A DNA stretch of 64,000 nt from G965230065 sp965230065 (GTDB lineage: Bacteria > Bacteroidota > Bacteroidia > Cytophagales > Cyclobacteriaceae): positions 4,340,001 through 4,404,000 of the forward strand of contig OZ245942.1 in assembly GCA_965230065.1 (NCBI GenBank). Reading direction: 5' to 3'. The translations under genes were made by a program, and so were the position numbers. This document shows, piece after piece, positions 9,447 through 17,794 of the stretch. Under the pieces are notes generated by a model, which was given only the letters and a program-made list of their open reading frames with translations, was not told where the DNA came from and did no database searches. How positions within the stretch are numbered: the first letter of the stretch is position 1; each line of letters starts with the position of its first letter.

Positions 9447-10805
9447 TTATTGTTGTTGGATCAGTGTGAGAATTTCCCCTTTTGATTTGAGTAATTCGAG
9501 TGCAGCAATTTTGAAATTTAACTTCGCTTCATTGTAGCTGCTTTGTGCGTTTCGTAAAGAGGTTTCTGCTGCCAATAAGTCGGTTAATGGAGCCAGGCTT
9601 TCCTGATACTGCACAGCCGTCATAGAAAGTACGTCTTCGGCAAGTGCTACATTTTGCTTTTGAGCTTCCATGGCTTTTTGGCTATTGAATAGCTGGCTCA
9701 AAGTATTTTGATATTCCAACGATAAATATTGTCGGGTATCCTGGATATCTACGGCTGTTTTTTCTGTTCTGATCTTGGATTGCTGCAACCGGGCACTTTT
9801 GTTAAATCCGTCAAAAATAGGGATGCTCAGATTGACGCCGAAGGCACCAAAGCCAAACCAGGGCCTGTCTGTTTCAAAGAAAGTAAACTCCTGTCGCTGG
9901 GCCTGATAATTATAGTTGATGAAGGCAGAAAGGGTTGGGTAATACCCTGCCTGAATGCTTTTTTGTTCTAGCCCTTGTAATTCCTGCTGCTTATTGAGCA
10001 TTTGCAGTTCGGTACGGCCATCCAGATTGAGGCCAGGTGCAATGGCTGCTGTCAGGAATTTATCTTCCAATACTTCCGAAGTGTTTTCTAGCTGAATAGG
10101 TGTATCTATAGGCATGCCTATATAATATTTAAGCAGGTTGCTTTGTTGCTCATAGGCAGTGGTCAGTTGGTCAAGCTGTACCTCCTGATTGGTTTTATCT
10201 ACTTTCAGGCGGTTGATATCTACCTTGTTGATAAGGTCATTTTCATATTGGATTGTAGAAATTTCAATAAACCGATTGATCCTTTCCAGATTGGCTTCTA
10301 CAATTTCTATTTGTTGTGAAGCGATCAAAGCATTATAGTAGGTGGTTGCTACATCCAATACTACATCTTCCTTGCTTTTCTGGAGTTGTAGATGATACAA
10401 CTCTTCTGAGCTTTGTGCTGCTTTTAAGCCTGTAAAAAAGGACTGGTCAAAAAGTAACTGTGTAGCTTCTGCCCCGGCTACTGCATTGTGCTGGGTGCCG
10501 AATTCGGCTTCAATATCTTCCTCTTGTCCCGGAAAAGTATTGGCAGGAATTACATTTACAGGCAGGGAGAAATTGTTGGTGTAATTTAGACTGGCATTGG
10601 CCTGGGGCAATCCCTGGCTTTTTACTTCGCGGGTATATTCTCTGCCTTCCTCTAAATCCAGGATGGATTTTTTAATATTTGCGCTATTATCCAGGGCATA
10701 TTGCAGACACTCCTGCAGGCTCAATGCCTGCTGGTCTGATTGTGCATATATATCAGCCCTCCCGAGCACAAATAAGGCGAACAATATTGATAACACTTTT
10801 TTCAT
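9447..10805 (-). CDS. TolC-family outer-membrane efflux protein
   Basis: A 452-residue outer-membrane channel subunit. It begins with a signal peptide (MKKVLSILFALFVLGRADIYAQ), then LSLQECLQYALDNSANIKK, the usual start of the first OEP repeat. Two long helical repeats follow, the second beginning around LNKQQELQGLEQKSIQAG with strand segments such as YYPTLSAFINYNYQAQ. It is the first gene of the operon. The 87-bp gap to the upstream regulator holds a palindromic operator at 10849-10871, 43 bp before the ATG. Confidence 0.93.
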   Translation of the reverse strand: MKKVLSILFALFVLGRADIYAQSDQQALSLQECLQYALDNSANIKKSILDLEEGREYTREVKSQGLPQANASLNYTNNFSLPVNVIPANTFPGQEEDIEAEFGTQHNAVAGAEATQLLFDQSFFTGLKAAQSSEELYHLQLQKSKEDVVLDVATTYYNALIASQQIEIVEANLERINRFIEISTIQYENDLINKVDINRLKVDKTNQEVQLDQLTTAYEQQSNLLKYYIGMPIDTPIQLENTSEVLEDKFLTAAIAPGLNLDGRTELQMLNKQQELQGLEQKSIQAGYYPTLSAFINYNYQAQRQEFTFFETDRPWFGFGAFGVNLSIPIFDGFNKSARLQQSKIRTEKTAVDIQDTRQYLSLEYQNTLSQLFNSQKAMEAQKQNVALAEDVLSMTAVQYQESLAPLTDLLAAETSLRNAQSSYNEAKLNFKIAALELLKSKGEILTLIQQQ

Positions 10806-10848
10806 TTAATTATTTTCATTTAATTCTGAAATATTCGGTATAATATAT

Positions 10849-10871
10849 TTAGTTCGGTAATAAACGAACTA
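10849..10871. promoter_or_regulatory. Candidate operator of the efflux operon
   Basis: A palindrome TAGTTCG - 8 bp - CGAACTA (arms 10850-10856 and 10865-10871) lies between the regulator gene and the tolC-like gene. An almost identical palindrome precedes the regulator itself (11411-11438), so both are likely sites for the adjacent GbsR/MarR-type protein. This is inference from position and repetition. Confidence 0.7.
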
Positions 10872-10892
10872 TTAATGTAAAAAATTTTTAGC

Positions 10893-11360
10893 TTAAGACT
10901 TTTTCCGTCTTCTTTCCCATCTTTCAATGATATTCATAACTTCATTTTGAAATTCTCCATAAAGTTCTCTGATTTCCAGCAGCGTTTGGTTAAAGTCAGC
11001 GTATTTATCAGAACGTATTTCTACGGTTTCCCTCAATACTTCCCGAAACTCACCAATGCCTTTTATTCTCTTTTTCAGCAACTCTAACCATGAATGTGTA
11101 TTTAATTGAAAATAACGCTTGCGGTCGCCAGGAAAGGTAATGTAATCTATTAATTCTTCCTGTTGAAGAAACTTTATGGCATTGCTTACCGAGCTTTTGC
11201 TGGCATTCACAGTTTCTACAATTTCTTCAAAAGTTTTATAGGGAGGTTCTGCCAGCATTAATAATCCGATAATCCGGGAAGCAACCGGCGGCATCCCCGA
11301 TTTTTCAAAGAACACCCCGATGCGTTCTATTTGTTGGGTTGTTTCTTGGGCTTCTATCAT
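10893..11360 (-). CDS. GbsR/MarR family transcriptional regulator of the efflux operon
   Basis: A 155-residue winged-helix regulator. The DNA-binding part (about residues 25-85) has RIIGLLMLAEPPYKTFEEI, the recognition helix ASKSSVSNAIKFLQQEELI and a wing YITFPGDRKRYFQL; a C-terminal helical dimerisation tail ends in WERRRKKS. I chose ATG 11360 (MIEAQE) because AAGGAAG lies 6 bp upstream; the longer frame to 11396 needs a TTG start that crowds the operator. Palindromes both upstream of this gene and upstream of tolC point to autoregulation and control of the pump, most likely as repressor. Confidence 0.88.
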   Translation of the reverse strand: MIEAQETTQQIERIGVFFEKSGMPPVASRIIGLLMLAEPPYKTFEEIVETVNASKSSVSNAIKFLQQEELIDYITFPGDRKRYFQLNTHSWLELLKKRIKGIGEFREVLRETVEIRSDKYADFNQTLLEIRELYGEFQNEVMNIIERWERRRKKS

Positions 11361-11410
11361 ATTAACTTCCTTATGTTTAGCTTTAGATACGGACAAATCT
11401 ACGAAAAGTT

Positions 11411-11438
11411 ATTTAGTTCGGAAATAAACGAACTAAAT
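11411..11438. promoter_or_regulatory. Candidate autoregulatory operator upstream of the GbsR-type gene
   Basis: A perfect palindrome with 10-bp arms ATTTAGTTCG (11411-11420) and CGAACTAAAT (11429-11438) and an 8-bp spacer GAAATAAA. It shares TTTAGTTCGG.AATAAACG and the continuing AACTA with the site before the tolC-like gene. It lies 51 bp upstream of the chosen start. Confidence 0.75.
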
Positions 11439-11540
11439 ATTTTTTACAAGGTAAGAAATTATACAAAATATATTATTTATTCTCTTATCCTACTTAATGT
11501 CTCAATCGGGGAATGGGAGAAAAGCCCTGGCCTTTAGGCG

Positions 11541-11899
11541 AAGATTTTAGTTCTAAGAGGGGAAGTTGCAAAAAGGGAGGGGCACTGATTAGGGAAATTT
11601 GTAAGGCTAATAAAGTAGAAATTTTGGAAGGCTATGTTTCGGCTGACCATATACACTTGTTTGTTCCCGTGCCACCACATTTGTCAGTGATTAAACTCAT
11701 GCAGATGTTGAAAGGGAAAATATCCATAAAGATGCTTTTTCAGTTCAAGACCTTGGAGCAGCAATTTTGGGGAAGGCCTTTATAGGCCAGAGGCTATTTT
11801 GCAGCTAGTTCTGATAATGTTACAGACGAAGTGATTATGAAATATATCGAGAACCAAGATGTTGAGAAAAAGGATGATGACTTCAAAATTGATGATTAA
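11541..11899 (+). pseudogene. Decayed IS200/IS605 Y1 transposase (tnpA relic)
   Basis: Remnant of a HUH/Y1 single-strand transposase. The part VLRGEVAKR is in one frame (bases 11550-11576), and ALIREICKANKVEILEGYVS with the His-hydrophobe-His motif DHIHLF is in the next, so a frameshift has occurred near 11577-11582. Downstream, a TAG at 11783-11785 stands where family members have Trp (FWGR.L-W-ARGYF), and the frame then continues sensibly through SSDNVTDEVIMKYIENQD to a TAA at 11897-11899. The N-terminal ~25 residues are absent. It cannot encode an active enzyme. No accessory tnpB is present. Confidence 0.8.
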
Positions 11900-11937
11900 C
11901 TTTCAGTCGGCTTGAACCGGTTAGTGATTTACATTTC

Positions 11938-11955
11938 TAAAACCGAAGGGTTTTA
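11938..11955. repeat. Right-end hairpin of the IS200-like relic
   Basis: A 7-bp stem TAAAACC / GGTTTTA with loop GAAG lies 38 bp after the tnpA relic. IS200/IS605 elements end in subterminal hairpins recognised by their transposase, so this is probably the remnant right end. A matching left-end hairpin was not found. Confidence 0.45.
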
Positions 11956-12117
11956 AACTGATTTTCTTCCAAATGATGAAAGAAATCCCAGGATAATCTA
12001 ATCCAAAAGGTGAGGAAATTACTAAAACTAAAGCAAGTTTGTTTTAGTATAGTTTTAGTAAGGCAAGCAAAAAGAAATGCAAGTTATTGATATTCAGAAA
12101 CTTGCAAAAATAAATTA

Positions 12118-12189
12118 TAGCCCCGCTAGGAATCGAACCTAGATCTTGGGTTCCGGAAACCCACATACTATCCATTGTACTACGGAGCC
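12118..12189 (-). tRNA. tRNA-Arg (anticodon CCG)
   Basis: A complete cloverleaf on the minus strand. The acceptor stem GGCTCCG pairs with CGGGGCT with two G-U pairs, the discriminator is A, and CCA is not encoded. The anticodon stem TGGGT/ACCCA encloses TTCCGGA with anticodon CCG (bases 12154-12156), reading Arg codon CGG. The T-arm CTAGG-TTCGATT-CCTAG is perfect. A tRNA next to a decayed insertion element may mark an old integration region. Confidence 0.93.
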
Positions 12190-12222
12190 GCTGCAAATAT
12201 AAGAGGTTTGATAAAAACCTAT

Positions 12223-12345
12223 ATGTTCTTGATGGTAAATTATCAAGAACCACATTTGGAAAGTCTGGCCAATGAAGGTATCCATTATAAAAACATTACA
12301 GGGTTTGCTCTTGCACAGATATTTTTCCCGCTCTGCCTATATTAA
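12223..12345 (+). other. Possible short coding relic, sulfatase-like N-terminal segment
   Basis: A 40-codon frame contains PHLESLANEGIHYKNITG, which resembles the 'TPNLDxLAxEGxxFTN' segment of sulfatase/alkaline phosphatase superfamily enzymes. The frame stops soon after (LCLY). It overlaps a 9-bp inverted repeat (12225-12233 / 12242-12250). The resemblance is short and may be chance; no other fragment of such an enzyme is nearby. Confidence 0.2.
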
Positions 12346-12434
12346 TCTCTTTTCTACCTTGATTTATCAGCTGATTTGATTGACTATTACCCTGATTTTT
12401 GCAAATTGCGGATGATTTGATAACAATATAGTTT

Positions 12435-12953
12435 ATGATCCTTTCAGGAAAAAGTATTCAGGAAAAACTGAATAAAGATATTTTTATTGACCCTTATTCG
12501 GAAAAGCAACTCAATCCTAATAGTTATAATTTACGGCTGCATCATGAGCTTATGGTGTATGACGAGCATGTGCTGGATATGAAAGCCGAAAATAAGGCGC
12601 ATAAAGTAATAATACCGGAAGAAGGACTGATGTTGGAAACCAACAAGCTGTATTTGGGCAGAACGCTGGAATATACCAAAACCTACAACTGTGTACCCAT
12701 GCTGGAGGGCCGCTCATCCATTGGCCGCCTCGGGCTGTTTGTACACATCACGGCCGGGTTTGGCGATGTGGGCTTTTGTGGTTACTGGACGCTTGAAATG
12801 TTCTGTGTACAACCCATTCGTGTTTATCCCGAAGTGGAAATATGCCAGATTTTTTACCACACCATTGAAGGGAATTACGAAGCCTATGCCAGCAGCAAGT
12901 ACCAAAATAACAAGGGGATTCAACCCAGCCTGCTGTTTAAAGATTTTGAATAG
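12435..12953 (+). CDS. dcd: dCTP deaminase
   Basis: A 172-residue trimeric dUTPase-fold enzyme converting dCTP to dUTP, feeding dTMP synthesis. Family features in order are MILSGKSIQE at the N-terminus, LNPNSYNLRL, the nucleotide-binding EGRSSIGRLGLFVH (Arg93, Ser94, Ser95) and GYWTLE with the catalytic Glu121. It is slightly shorter than the E. coli enzyme (193 residues). A bifunctional deaminase/dUTPase cannot be excluded by eye. It converges with the amidase gene, with 16 bp between stop codons. Confidence 0.93.
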   Translation: MILSGKSIQEKLNKDIFIDPYSEKQLNPNSYNLRLHHELMVYDEHVLDMKAENKAHKVIIPEEGLMLETNKLYLGRTLEYTKTYNCVPMLEGRSSIGRLGLFVHITAGFGDVGFCGYWTLEMFCVQPIRVYPEVEICQIFYHTIEGNYEAYASSKYQNNKGIQPSLLFKDFE

Positions 12954-12969
12954 CAATCATTATTTTGCG

Positions 12970-14286
12970 CTATCGCACCACTACTTTGCGCTCTAATATT
13001 TCGTTTTTGAAAACTACTTTCAGTATGTAAATTCCGGCAGATAAGTGTGCTGTGGCGATGCTGATTTTTCCCTGATGCGCTGAAGAAACAACCTTGATGG
13101 TGCGTCCCATGCGGTCATACAACATGATTTTTTGGATTTGGCCGGGGCGGTCAGTGGTAAGGTGAATTTCATCATTCGCCGGAACCGGATAGATTTTTAG
13201 AGGATTTTCTGCTAAATCATCTTCAACATTGGTGACGGGGTCATTGCAGGCAGCCTTCACAAATAAATCAGTAAACTCTTTGAATTCCTGCATTTTGGCA
13301 TACACTTTATCACCAGGGCAGAGTGTAGCACATCCGTCACGGTGCCCGGCAATGATGCCTAACCTGGAATTTGCGGGGTGTGGGGCAAAATCCAGCGGAT
13401 CCAGGTTGTCTTTTTTTACTTTCCACGACATAAGTTTCAATAAAGAAGCAACCGTGGTATCGGTAGGTGCTACGTCAGTATAAGTGCCGAGGAGGCAAAT
13501 CCCCATGGTTCCGGTGTTTTTTCCACAAAAGTGGGCACCCCTCACATTATCCTGCTCTCCGCTCCCCGGGTCCCGGCCTTCGTAAATAGTGCCATCCTGG
13601 GCAATCAAATAATTGTAGCCGATGTCAGACCAACCATTGGTTTCGGTATGGAATAAATAAATATTGCGAACCACATTGGTATAATCGGTAAGGTCGTTTG
13701 AAGAGGCCGCATGATGAACAATAATATGGTTGACTTCATGAAATGAGCGGGAATAATTGGGTGCCGGCAGCCCTTTTCTCCACACTTTCTGGCTGATGGC
13801 CTGTGGTACAGCACATGGGTCATGGGCTTCACGACTTGTCCTGAGGTGCTTATCTTTAATCGTGATTTCTCCGGCATTCAGGAAGTTAAAAATAACATCA
13901 TCACTGATTTTACCCGGATAAAACAGGAATTCTTTTACAGGATGAGCGAATACTACCAAACCGGATTGCTTTTTTTCTAATTCCTGAGGTTGGTGCTCGT
14001 CTGCCCTAAGGAATAAAGTATCATTTTCGCTTATAATAAAAGCACCCGTGAAGTCGTGCGCGGGGTTAATTTGTAACACCACACTCGTAAAAGTGAAACC
14101 AGGTTGTACCACATAAGGTTGTTGGGCAGTCACCCTGGCCGATTGATAGCTAAAGTAATTTTCTCTTTTTTCTATTTGTTTGGTAGAGAGCCGATGGGCC
14201 GATTGTGCAAAAATAACAGTAACCTGGCACAAACAGATACCCACGGCCAAAAGCAAAGCAGAAAGCCGTATAAAAATAATTTTCAT
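12970..14286 (-). CDS. Secreted PGRP-type N-acetylmuramoyl-L-alanine amidase with T9SS sorting domain
   Basis: A 438-residue exported peptidoglycan amidase. A signal peptide (residues 1-28, ending FAQS) is followed by a ~150-residue N-terminal beta region and an amidase_2/PGRP domain (about 185-345). Likely zinc ligands are His191 in IIVHHAASSND, His315 in IIAGHRDG and Cys323 in CPGDK; GWSDIGYNYLI is the usual substrate-groove segment. The last ~75 residues (IYPVPANDEI, LYDRMGRTI, LSAGIYILKV, ending VVVR) form a type A C-terminal sorting domain, so export through the outer membrane by type IX secretion is expected. It likely acts on competitor or own cell wall fragments. Confidence 0.9.
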   Translation of the reverse strand: MKIIFIRLSALLLAVGICLCQVTVIFAQSAHRLSTKQIEKRENYFSYQSARVTAQQPYVVQPGFTFTSVVLQINPAHDFTGAFIISENDTLFLRADEHQPQELEKKQSGLVVFAHPVKEFLFYPGKISDDVIFNFLNAGEITIKDKHLRTSREAHDPCAVPQAISQKVWRKGLPAPNYSRSFHEVNHIIVHHAASSNDLTDYTNVVRNIYLFHTETNGWSDIGYNYLIAQDGTIYEGRDPGSGEQDNVRGAHFCGKNTGTMGICLLGTYTDVAPTDTTVASLLKLMSWKVKKDNLDPLDFAPHPANSRLGIIAGHRDGCATLCPGDKVYAKMQEFKEFTDLFVKAACNDPVTNVEDDLAENPLKIYPVPANDEIHLTTDRPGQIQKIMLYDRMGRTIKVVSSAHQGKISIATAHLSAGIYILKVVFKNEILERKVVVR

Positions 14287-14417
14287 AAAACTAATTTCTT
14301 TTTATCCAGTATACTCTCAAAAACCCTACAATTCTATATTATCGCAGAAAACCAAAGAAGTACGCAAACATTTATAAATTTGCGCTTAAAGTAAACTTTC
14401 AATTTTTACAAACTTAC

Positions 14418-14425
14418 TACTTTTG
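14418..14425 (+). promoter_or_regulatory. Candidate -7 promoter element for the small secreted-protein pair
   Basis: TACTTTTG matches the Bacteroidota -7 consensus TAnnTTTG and lies 52 bp before the ATG at 14477. No clear -33 TTTG is seen, so this is a tentative call. Confidence 0.35.
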
Positions 14426-14476
14426 GTATAGTTGATAGAACATTCATTAAAAAGTTAAACTTAAAATTACAGTATA

Positions 14477-14860
14477 ATGCAACGCAATATCCTTACCCTT
14501 TTGAGCGTATTATTTTTTACCTTACAAAGCTTTTCCAGCACTTCATGTAAAAATGCTGCTTTGCCTCAGTTCCAGCTTATTAAAACTTCATTGCAAATCA
14601 CCGTAAGGAACACCCTGGGGAATTTGGAAGAAGGTGCAGAAGTGAAATTGTATAAGACAGATGAAGATTACCGGAATGACACGAATATGATAGCCAAAGA
14701 AACGACTGACGAAAAAGGACGTGCCAAGTTTAAAGATATGGAGCCTACGGTATATTATTTAGATGTGCGAAAAGGCGATCTGAACAACTTTGGTGCTGCC
14801 ATCAAAACTGATTCTTTGGCCGAAAAACGAATGAATAAAGTAACGATTATTATTGAATAA
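14477..14860 (+). CDS. Secreted small protein with carboxypeptidase-regulatory-like fold
   Basis: A 127-residue protein with a signal peptide of about 24 residues (hydrophobic LLSVLFFTLQSF, then SSTSC). The mature part reads as one Ig-like or carboxypeptidase-regulatory-like beta domain: LQITVRNTLGNLEEGAEVKLY, then TTDEKGRAKFKDMEPTVYYLDV. Such domains are common in Bacteroidota surface proteins. Cys24 in SSTSC is a weak lipobox, so it could be a lipoprotein. The stop is 1 bp before the ATG of the next gene, indicating one transcript. Function unknown. Confidence 0.65.
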   Translation: MQRNILTLLSVLFFTLQSFSSTSCKNAALPQFQLIKTSLQITVRNTLGNLEEGAEVKLYKTDEDYRNDTNMIAKETTDEKGRAKFKDMEPTVYYLDVRKGDLNNFGAAIKTDSLAEKRMNKVTIIIE

Positions 14861-14861
14861 C

Positions 14862-15329
14862 ATGAGAAACCCAAAAAGTGTATGGGTGGTATTAATGGTA
14901 GCACTAATAGCTTTTGCTGCCTGTACCGCTCCCATAGCACCTGAATATAAAAGGATTGAAAACCTGAAAATTGACCTGGTAGACCAAAATACGGCTAAAA
15001 TCAATGCCGACGTGGTTTTTTTTAATCCTAACGGAAGAAAACTGGAGATTAAAAACGTGGATGCCGCCATTTCTGTAGAAGACAAACAGGTAGCCGCCCT
15101 GAACCGTACGTATGATATTACGGCTAACCCCAATGCCGATTTTTCCGTGCCATTAGATTTGGAGGTTCCCCTTAAAGAGCTGAACATGAACCTGCTCAAT
15201 ACAGCATTTAGCATGCTCAGGGGGGAGACCAAAAAAATACGGTATCAGGGAAAAGTGCGGGTGAAAGCGTATGGGTTCAACTTCAATGTGCCCTTTGACG
15301 AAGAACAGGAAGTGAAGATTAAATTGTAG
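14862..15329 (+). CDS. LEA type 2 family lipoprotein
   Basis: A 155-residue protein beginning MRNPKSVWVV with a hydrophobic segment and lipobox IAFAAC, so probably lipid anchored. The mature region has the LEA14/WHy-like pattern: IDLVDQNTAKINADVVFFNPNG, then a second strand set (VPLDLEVPLKELN) and a closing YQGKVRVKAYGFNFNVPF. Bacterial members are often linked to stress or desiccation, without proven roles. I chose ATG 14862; a TTG at 14853 would overlap the preceding stop. It is translationally adjacent to the upstream small secreted gene. Confidence 0.75.
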   Translation: MRNPKSVWVVLMVALIAFAACTAPIAPEYKRIENLKIDLVDQNTAKINADVVFFNPNGRKLEIKNVDAAISVEDKQVAALNRTYDITANPNADFSVPLDLEVPLKELNMNLLNTAFSMLRGETKKIRYQGKVRVKAYGFNFNVPFDEEQEVKIKL

Positions 15330-15394
15330 GACGAATCGGATTGCCGAACCATCGGAATGCCGAAACAATTGCAATTTCGCCTTACATTTGCCAC

Positions 15395-16429
15395 ATGGAA
15401 ATACCAGAAGAAGCACACCAGGAGCAAGAGTCGGAAGATTTATTTGAGCATCATCGCATTGAGGTAGACCGCAAGCAAAGCCCCTTGCGGATTGATAAGT
15501 TTTTGATGGACCGCCTGCCCAACGTTTCCCGTAACAAAGTGCAGGATGCGATTAAAGACGGATATGTGCTGGTAAATGAAGCATCCATTAAGCCCAATTA
15601 TAAAGTACGGCCCGATGATGTGATTGTGGTGGCCTTGCCCGAGCCTCCCCGTGATACCGATGTAGTACCAGAAAATATACCGCTCAATATTGTTTACGAA
15701 GATGAAGTTCTGCTGGTGGTAAACAAACCGTCCGGCATGGTGGTACACCCCGCCTATAATAACTGGACAGGTACGCTCGTGAATGCTTTGGCGTATCATT
15801 TTGAGCAACTGCCCACCATGCCCGAAAACGAAGGAAGGCCCGGCCTGGTACACCGTATTGACAAAGATACCTCCGGCTTGCTGGTAATTGCCAAAACCGA
15901 ACAGGCGATGAGTAAGCTGGCTAAACAGTTTTTTGACCACTCAATTGAGCGTACTTACTATGCGCTGGTGTGGGGAGAACCCGAACCGGAAAATGGAACC
16001 ATTGATGTGAACCTGGGCCGCAGCCCCAAAGACCGCCGGGTAACGGCCGCATTTCCGGAGGGGGACATCGGGCGAAAAGCCATTACACATTACCGCTTGC
16101 TCAAGCCATATCGGTATGTTTCCCTGGTACAGTGCAACCTGGAGACCGGGCGTACCCACCAGATTCGTGCCCACATGAAATACATTGGCCACCCTTTGTT
16201 CAATGACGCCACCTATGGAGGCGATAAAATTTTGAAAGGCACTCCTTTTTCTAAGTATAAGGCATTTGTAGACAACTGTTTTAAACTCATGCCCCGGCAG
16301 GCGCTACATGCTAAGTCATTGGGTTTTATACACCCCATAACCGGAGAAAAGATGCAGTTCAATTCTGAATTGCCGGAGGATTTCCAATCGGTTTTGGAGA
16401 AATGGGAACGATATGTGCAATATATTTGA
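15395..16429 (+). CDS. RluA family pseudouridine synthase
   Basis: A 344-residue enzyme isomerising specific uridines to pseudouridine in RNA, closest in layout to RluD (23S rRNA). An S4 RNA-binding domain (about residues 30-80, LRIDKFLMDRL and VLVNEASIKPNYKV) precedes the catalytic domain with VNKPSGMVVHPA and the active-site motif GLVHRIDKDTSGL, where Asp156 is the catalytic residue; ETGRTHQIRAHM is the second family motif. The start is ATG 15395; an in-frame TTG 54 bp earlier is unlikely. Which RNA position it modifies cannot be told from sequence. Confidence 0.92.
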   Translation: MEIPEEAHQEQESEDLFEHHRIEVDRKQSPLRIDKFLMDRLPNVSRNKVQDAIKDGYVLVNEASIKPNYKVRPDDVIVVALPEPPRDTDVVPENIPLNIVYEDEVLLVVNKPSGMVVHPAYNNWTGTLVNALAYHFEQLPTMPENEGRPGLVHRIDKDTSGLLVIAKTEQAMSKLAKQFFDHSIERTYYALVWGEPEPENGTIDVNLGRSPKDRRVTAAFPEGDIGRKAITHYRLLKPYRYVSLVQCNLETGRTHQIRAHMKYIGHPLFNDATYGGDKILKGTPFSKYKAFVDNCFKLMPRQALHAKSLGFIHPITGEKMQFNSELPEDFQSVLEKWERYVQYI

Positions 16430-16554
16430 TTAATACACATAGAAAAATTTGTGAAGATTGTTGCCCAAATTCTAATTATTCAATTTTTATTTATAAATTT
16501 ATAGGATGGGAGAGGGTAAACACTTTCCATAATTCAATTATTAGAGATTGGCGT

Positions 16555-17781
16555 ATGAAGGTTTTAACCGTAATTGGTATTATTTTTTCATTTTTAGGCA
16601 TCATCACAGCTTGCCAGCAGGAAAAGGTGGGGCCTGAAGAAATGGAACTGCGTGAGCTTTCTATGTTTGAGCAGGAAGTAGTGGCTGCCTCTAATGATTT
16701 CGCTTTTAACCTGTTTGCCGAAGTAAACCGTACAATGCCTGAAAATAATGTATTTATCTCACCCTTTAGCGTAAGCATGGCACTGGGCATGACCCTGAAC
16801 GGGGCTGCCGATAGCACACGCAGGGCCATTCAAAATACCCTGGGCCACCAAGACCTGGTGCCTGTTGAAATTAGCAAGGGATATAATGAACTGTCTGTTT
16901 TGCTCAAAAGTATAGACAAGCAGGTAAATTACTCCAATTCCTCTGCCTTGTGGTACAGGGAAAAACTTAAAGCCAATGGCCTGTTCAAAGATATTTCAGC
17001 CGCTTACTTCGAAACCTGGGTAGAAGGTATTGACTTTGAGAAATCCAAATCTGTTGCACTGGTGAATAAATGGATAGAAAACCAGACAGACAGCAAGGTG
17101 AAAGTAGTGGTGGAGGAAATAAAGCCGGAAAACCAAATGTTCTTTACCAATGCCGTTTATTTTAAGGCTGATTGGGCACAGGCATTTGATAAACGTATGA
17201 CTGCAAAAGCTCCGTTTTACAAAACTGATGGTACTGCTGTGCAGGCCAACATGATGTTTGCCGATGATGCAGAAGTTTTGTTTTACCAGGACGTAGAAAA
17301 AACACTAATAGACCTCCCTTATGGCAACAAACAGTATAGCATGGCTATTTTACTTCCCAAAGAAGGTTACAATATGGAAGACCTCATAGAAGGGCTGGAT
17401 GCGGAAGCCATGAATACTTATTTTGCCACTGCTGATACATTGCTGCTGGATTTGCGCTTGCCAAAAATTAATATTACCTCTAAACTGGAACTGGAGCCTG
17501 TACTCACCTCAATGGGCATGGGCGTGGCTTTTGGGGAAGATGCTAACTTTTCTAACTTATTTGAAGGTGAAGGCAATGTGCCTATTCGCCAAATGATTCA
17601 TCATGCTTATGTGGAAGTAAACGAAGATGGTACGCAGGCCGGTGCCAATACTATGGCAGGAAGTGTATCTGTTTCCCCGCTTCCTACCATCAATGTAGAC
17701 CAACCCTTTATATTTTTTATCAGGGAAAAACATACCCAGGCCATATTGTTTGCCGGAAAAATGATCAATCCGGTTATGTGA
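16555..17781 (+). CDS. Serpin family protease inhibitor, predicted lipoprotein
   Basis: A 408-residue serpin. The N-terminus has a lipoprotein signal with lipobox GIITAC (Cys20), suggesting the inhibitor is displayed on the envelope. Typical elements follow: NNVFISPFSVSMALGMTLNG, the breach region FFTNAVYFKADWA and the conserved HHAYVEVNEDGT leading into the reactive loop. Counting the hinge Gly as P15 gives P1 Val and P1' Ser (GSVSV|SPLP), suggesting elastase-like targets. The hinge (GTQAGANT) has small residues compatible with inhibition. I chose ATG 16555 because the signal peptide begins there; the frame is open upstream to 16402. Confidence 0.92.
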   Translation: MKVLTVIGIIFSFLGIITACQQEKVGPEEMELRELSMFEQEVVAASNDFAFNLFAEVNRTMPENNVFISPFSVSMALGMTLNGAADSTRRAIQNTLGHQDLVPVEISKGYNELSVLLKSIDKQVNYSNSSALWYREKLKANGLFKDISAAYFETWVEGIDFEKSKSVALVNKWIENQTDSKVKVVVEEIKPENQMFFTNAVYFKADWAQAFDKRMTAKAPFYKTDGTAVQANMMFADDAEVLFYQDVEKTLIDLPYGNKQYSMAILLPKEGYNMEDLIEGLDAEAMNTYFATADTLLLDLRLPKINITSKLELEPVLTSMGMGVAFGEDANFSNLFEGEGNVPIRQMIHHAYVEVNEDGTQAGANTMAGSVSVSPLPTINVDQPFIFFIREKHTQAILFAGKMINPVM

Positions 17782-17794
17782 AAAAGCCAGCATC

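Noticed and set aside
11513..11785. Continuous 90-codon frame over the transposase relic as an intact gene
   Set aside because: Alignment by eye needs a frame change and a readthrough of TAG to match the family, so the frame is part of a pseudogene.
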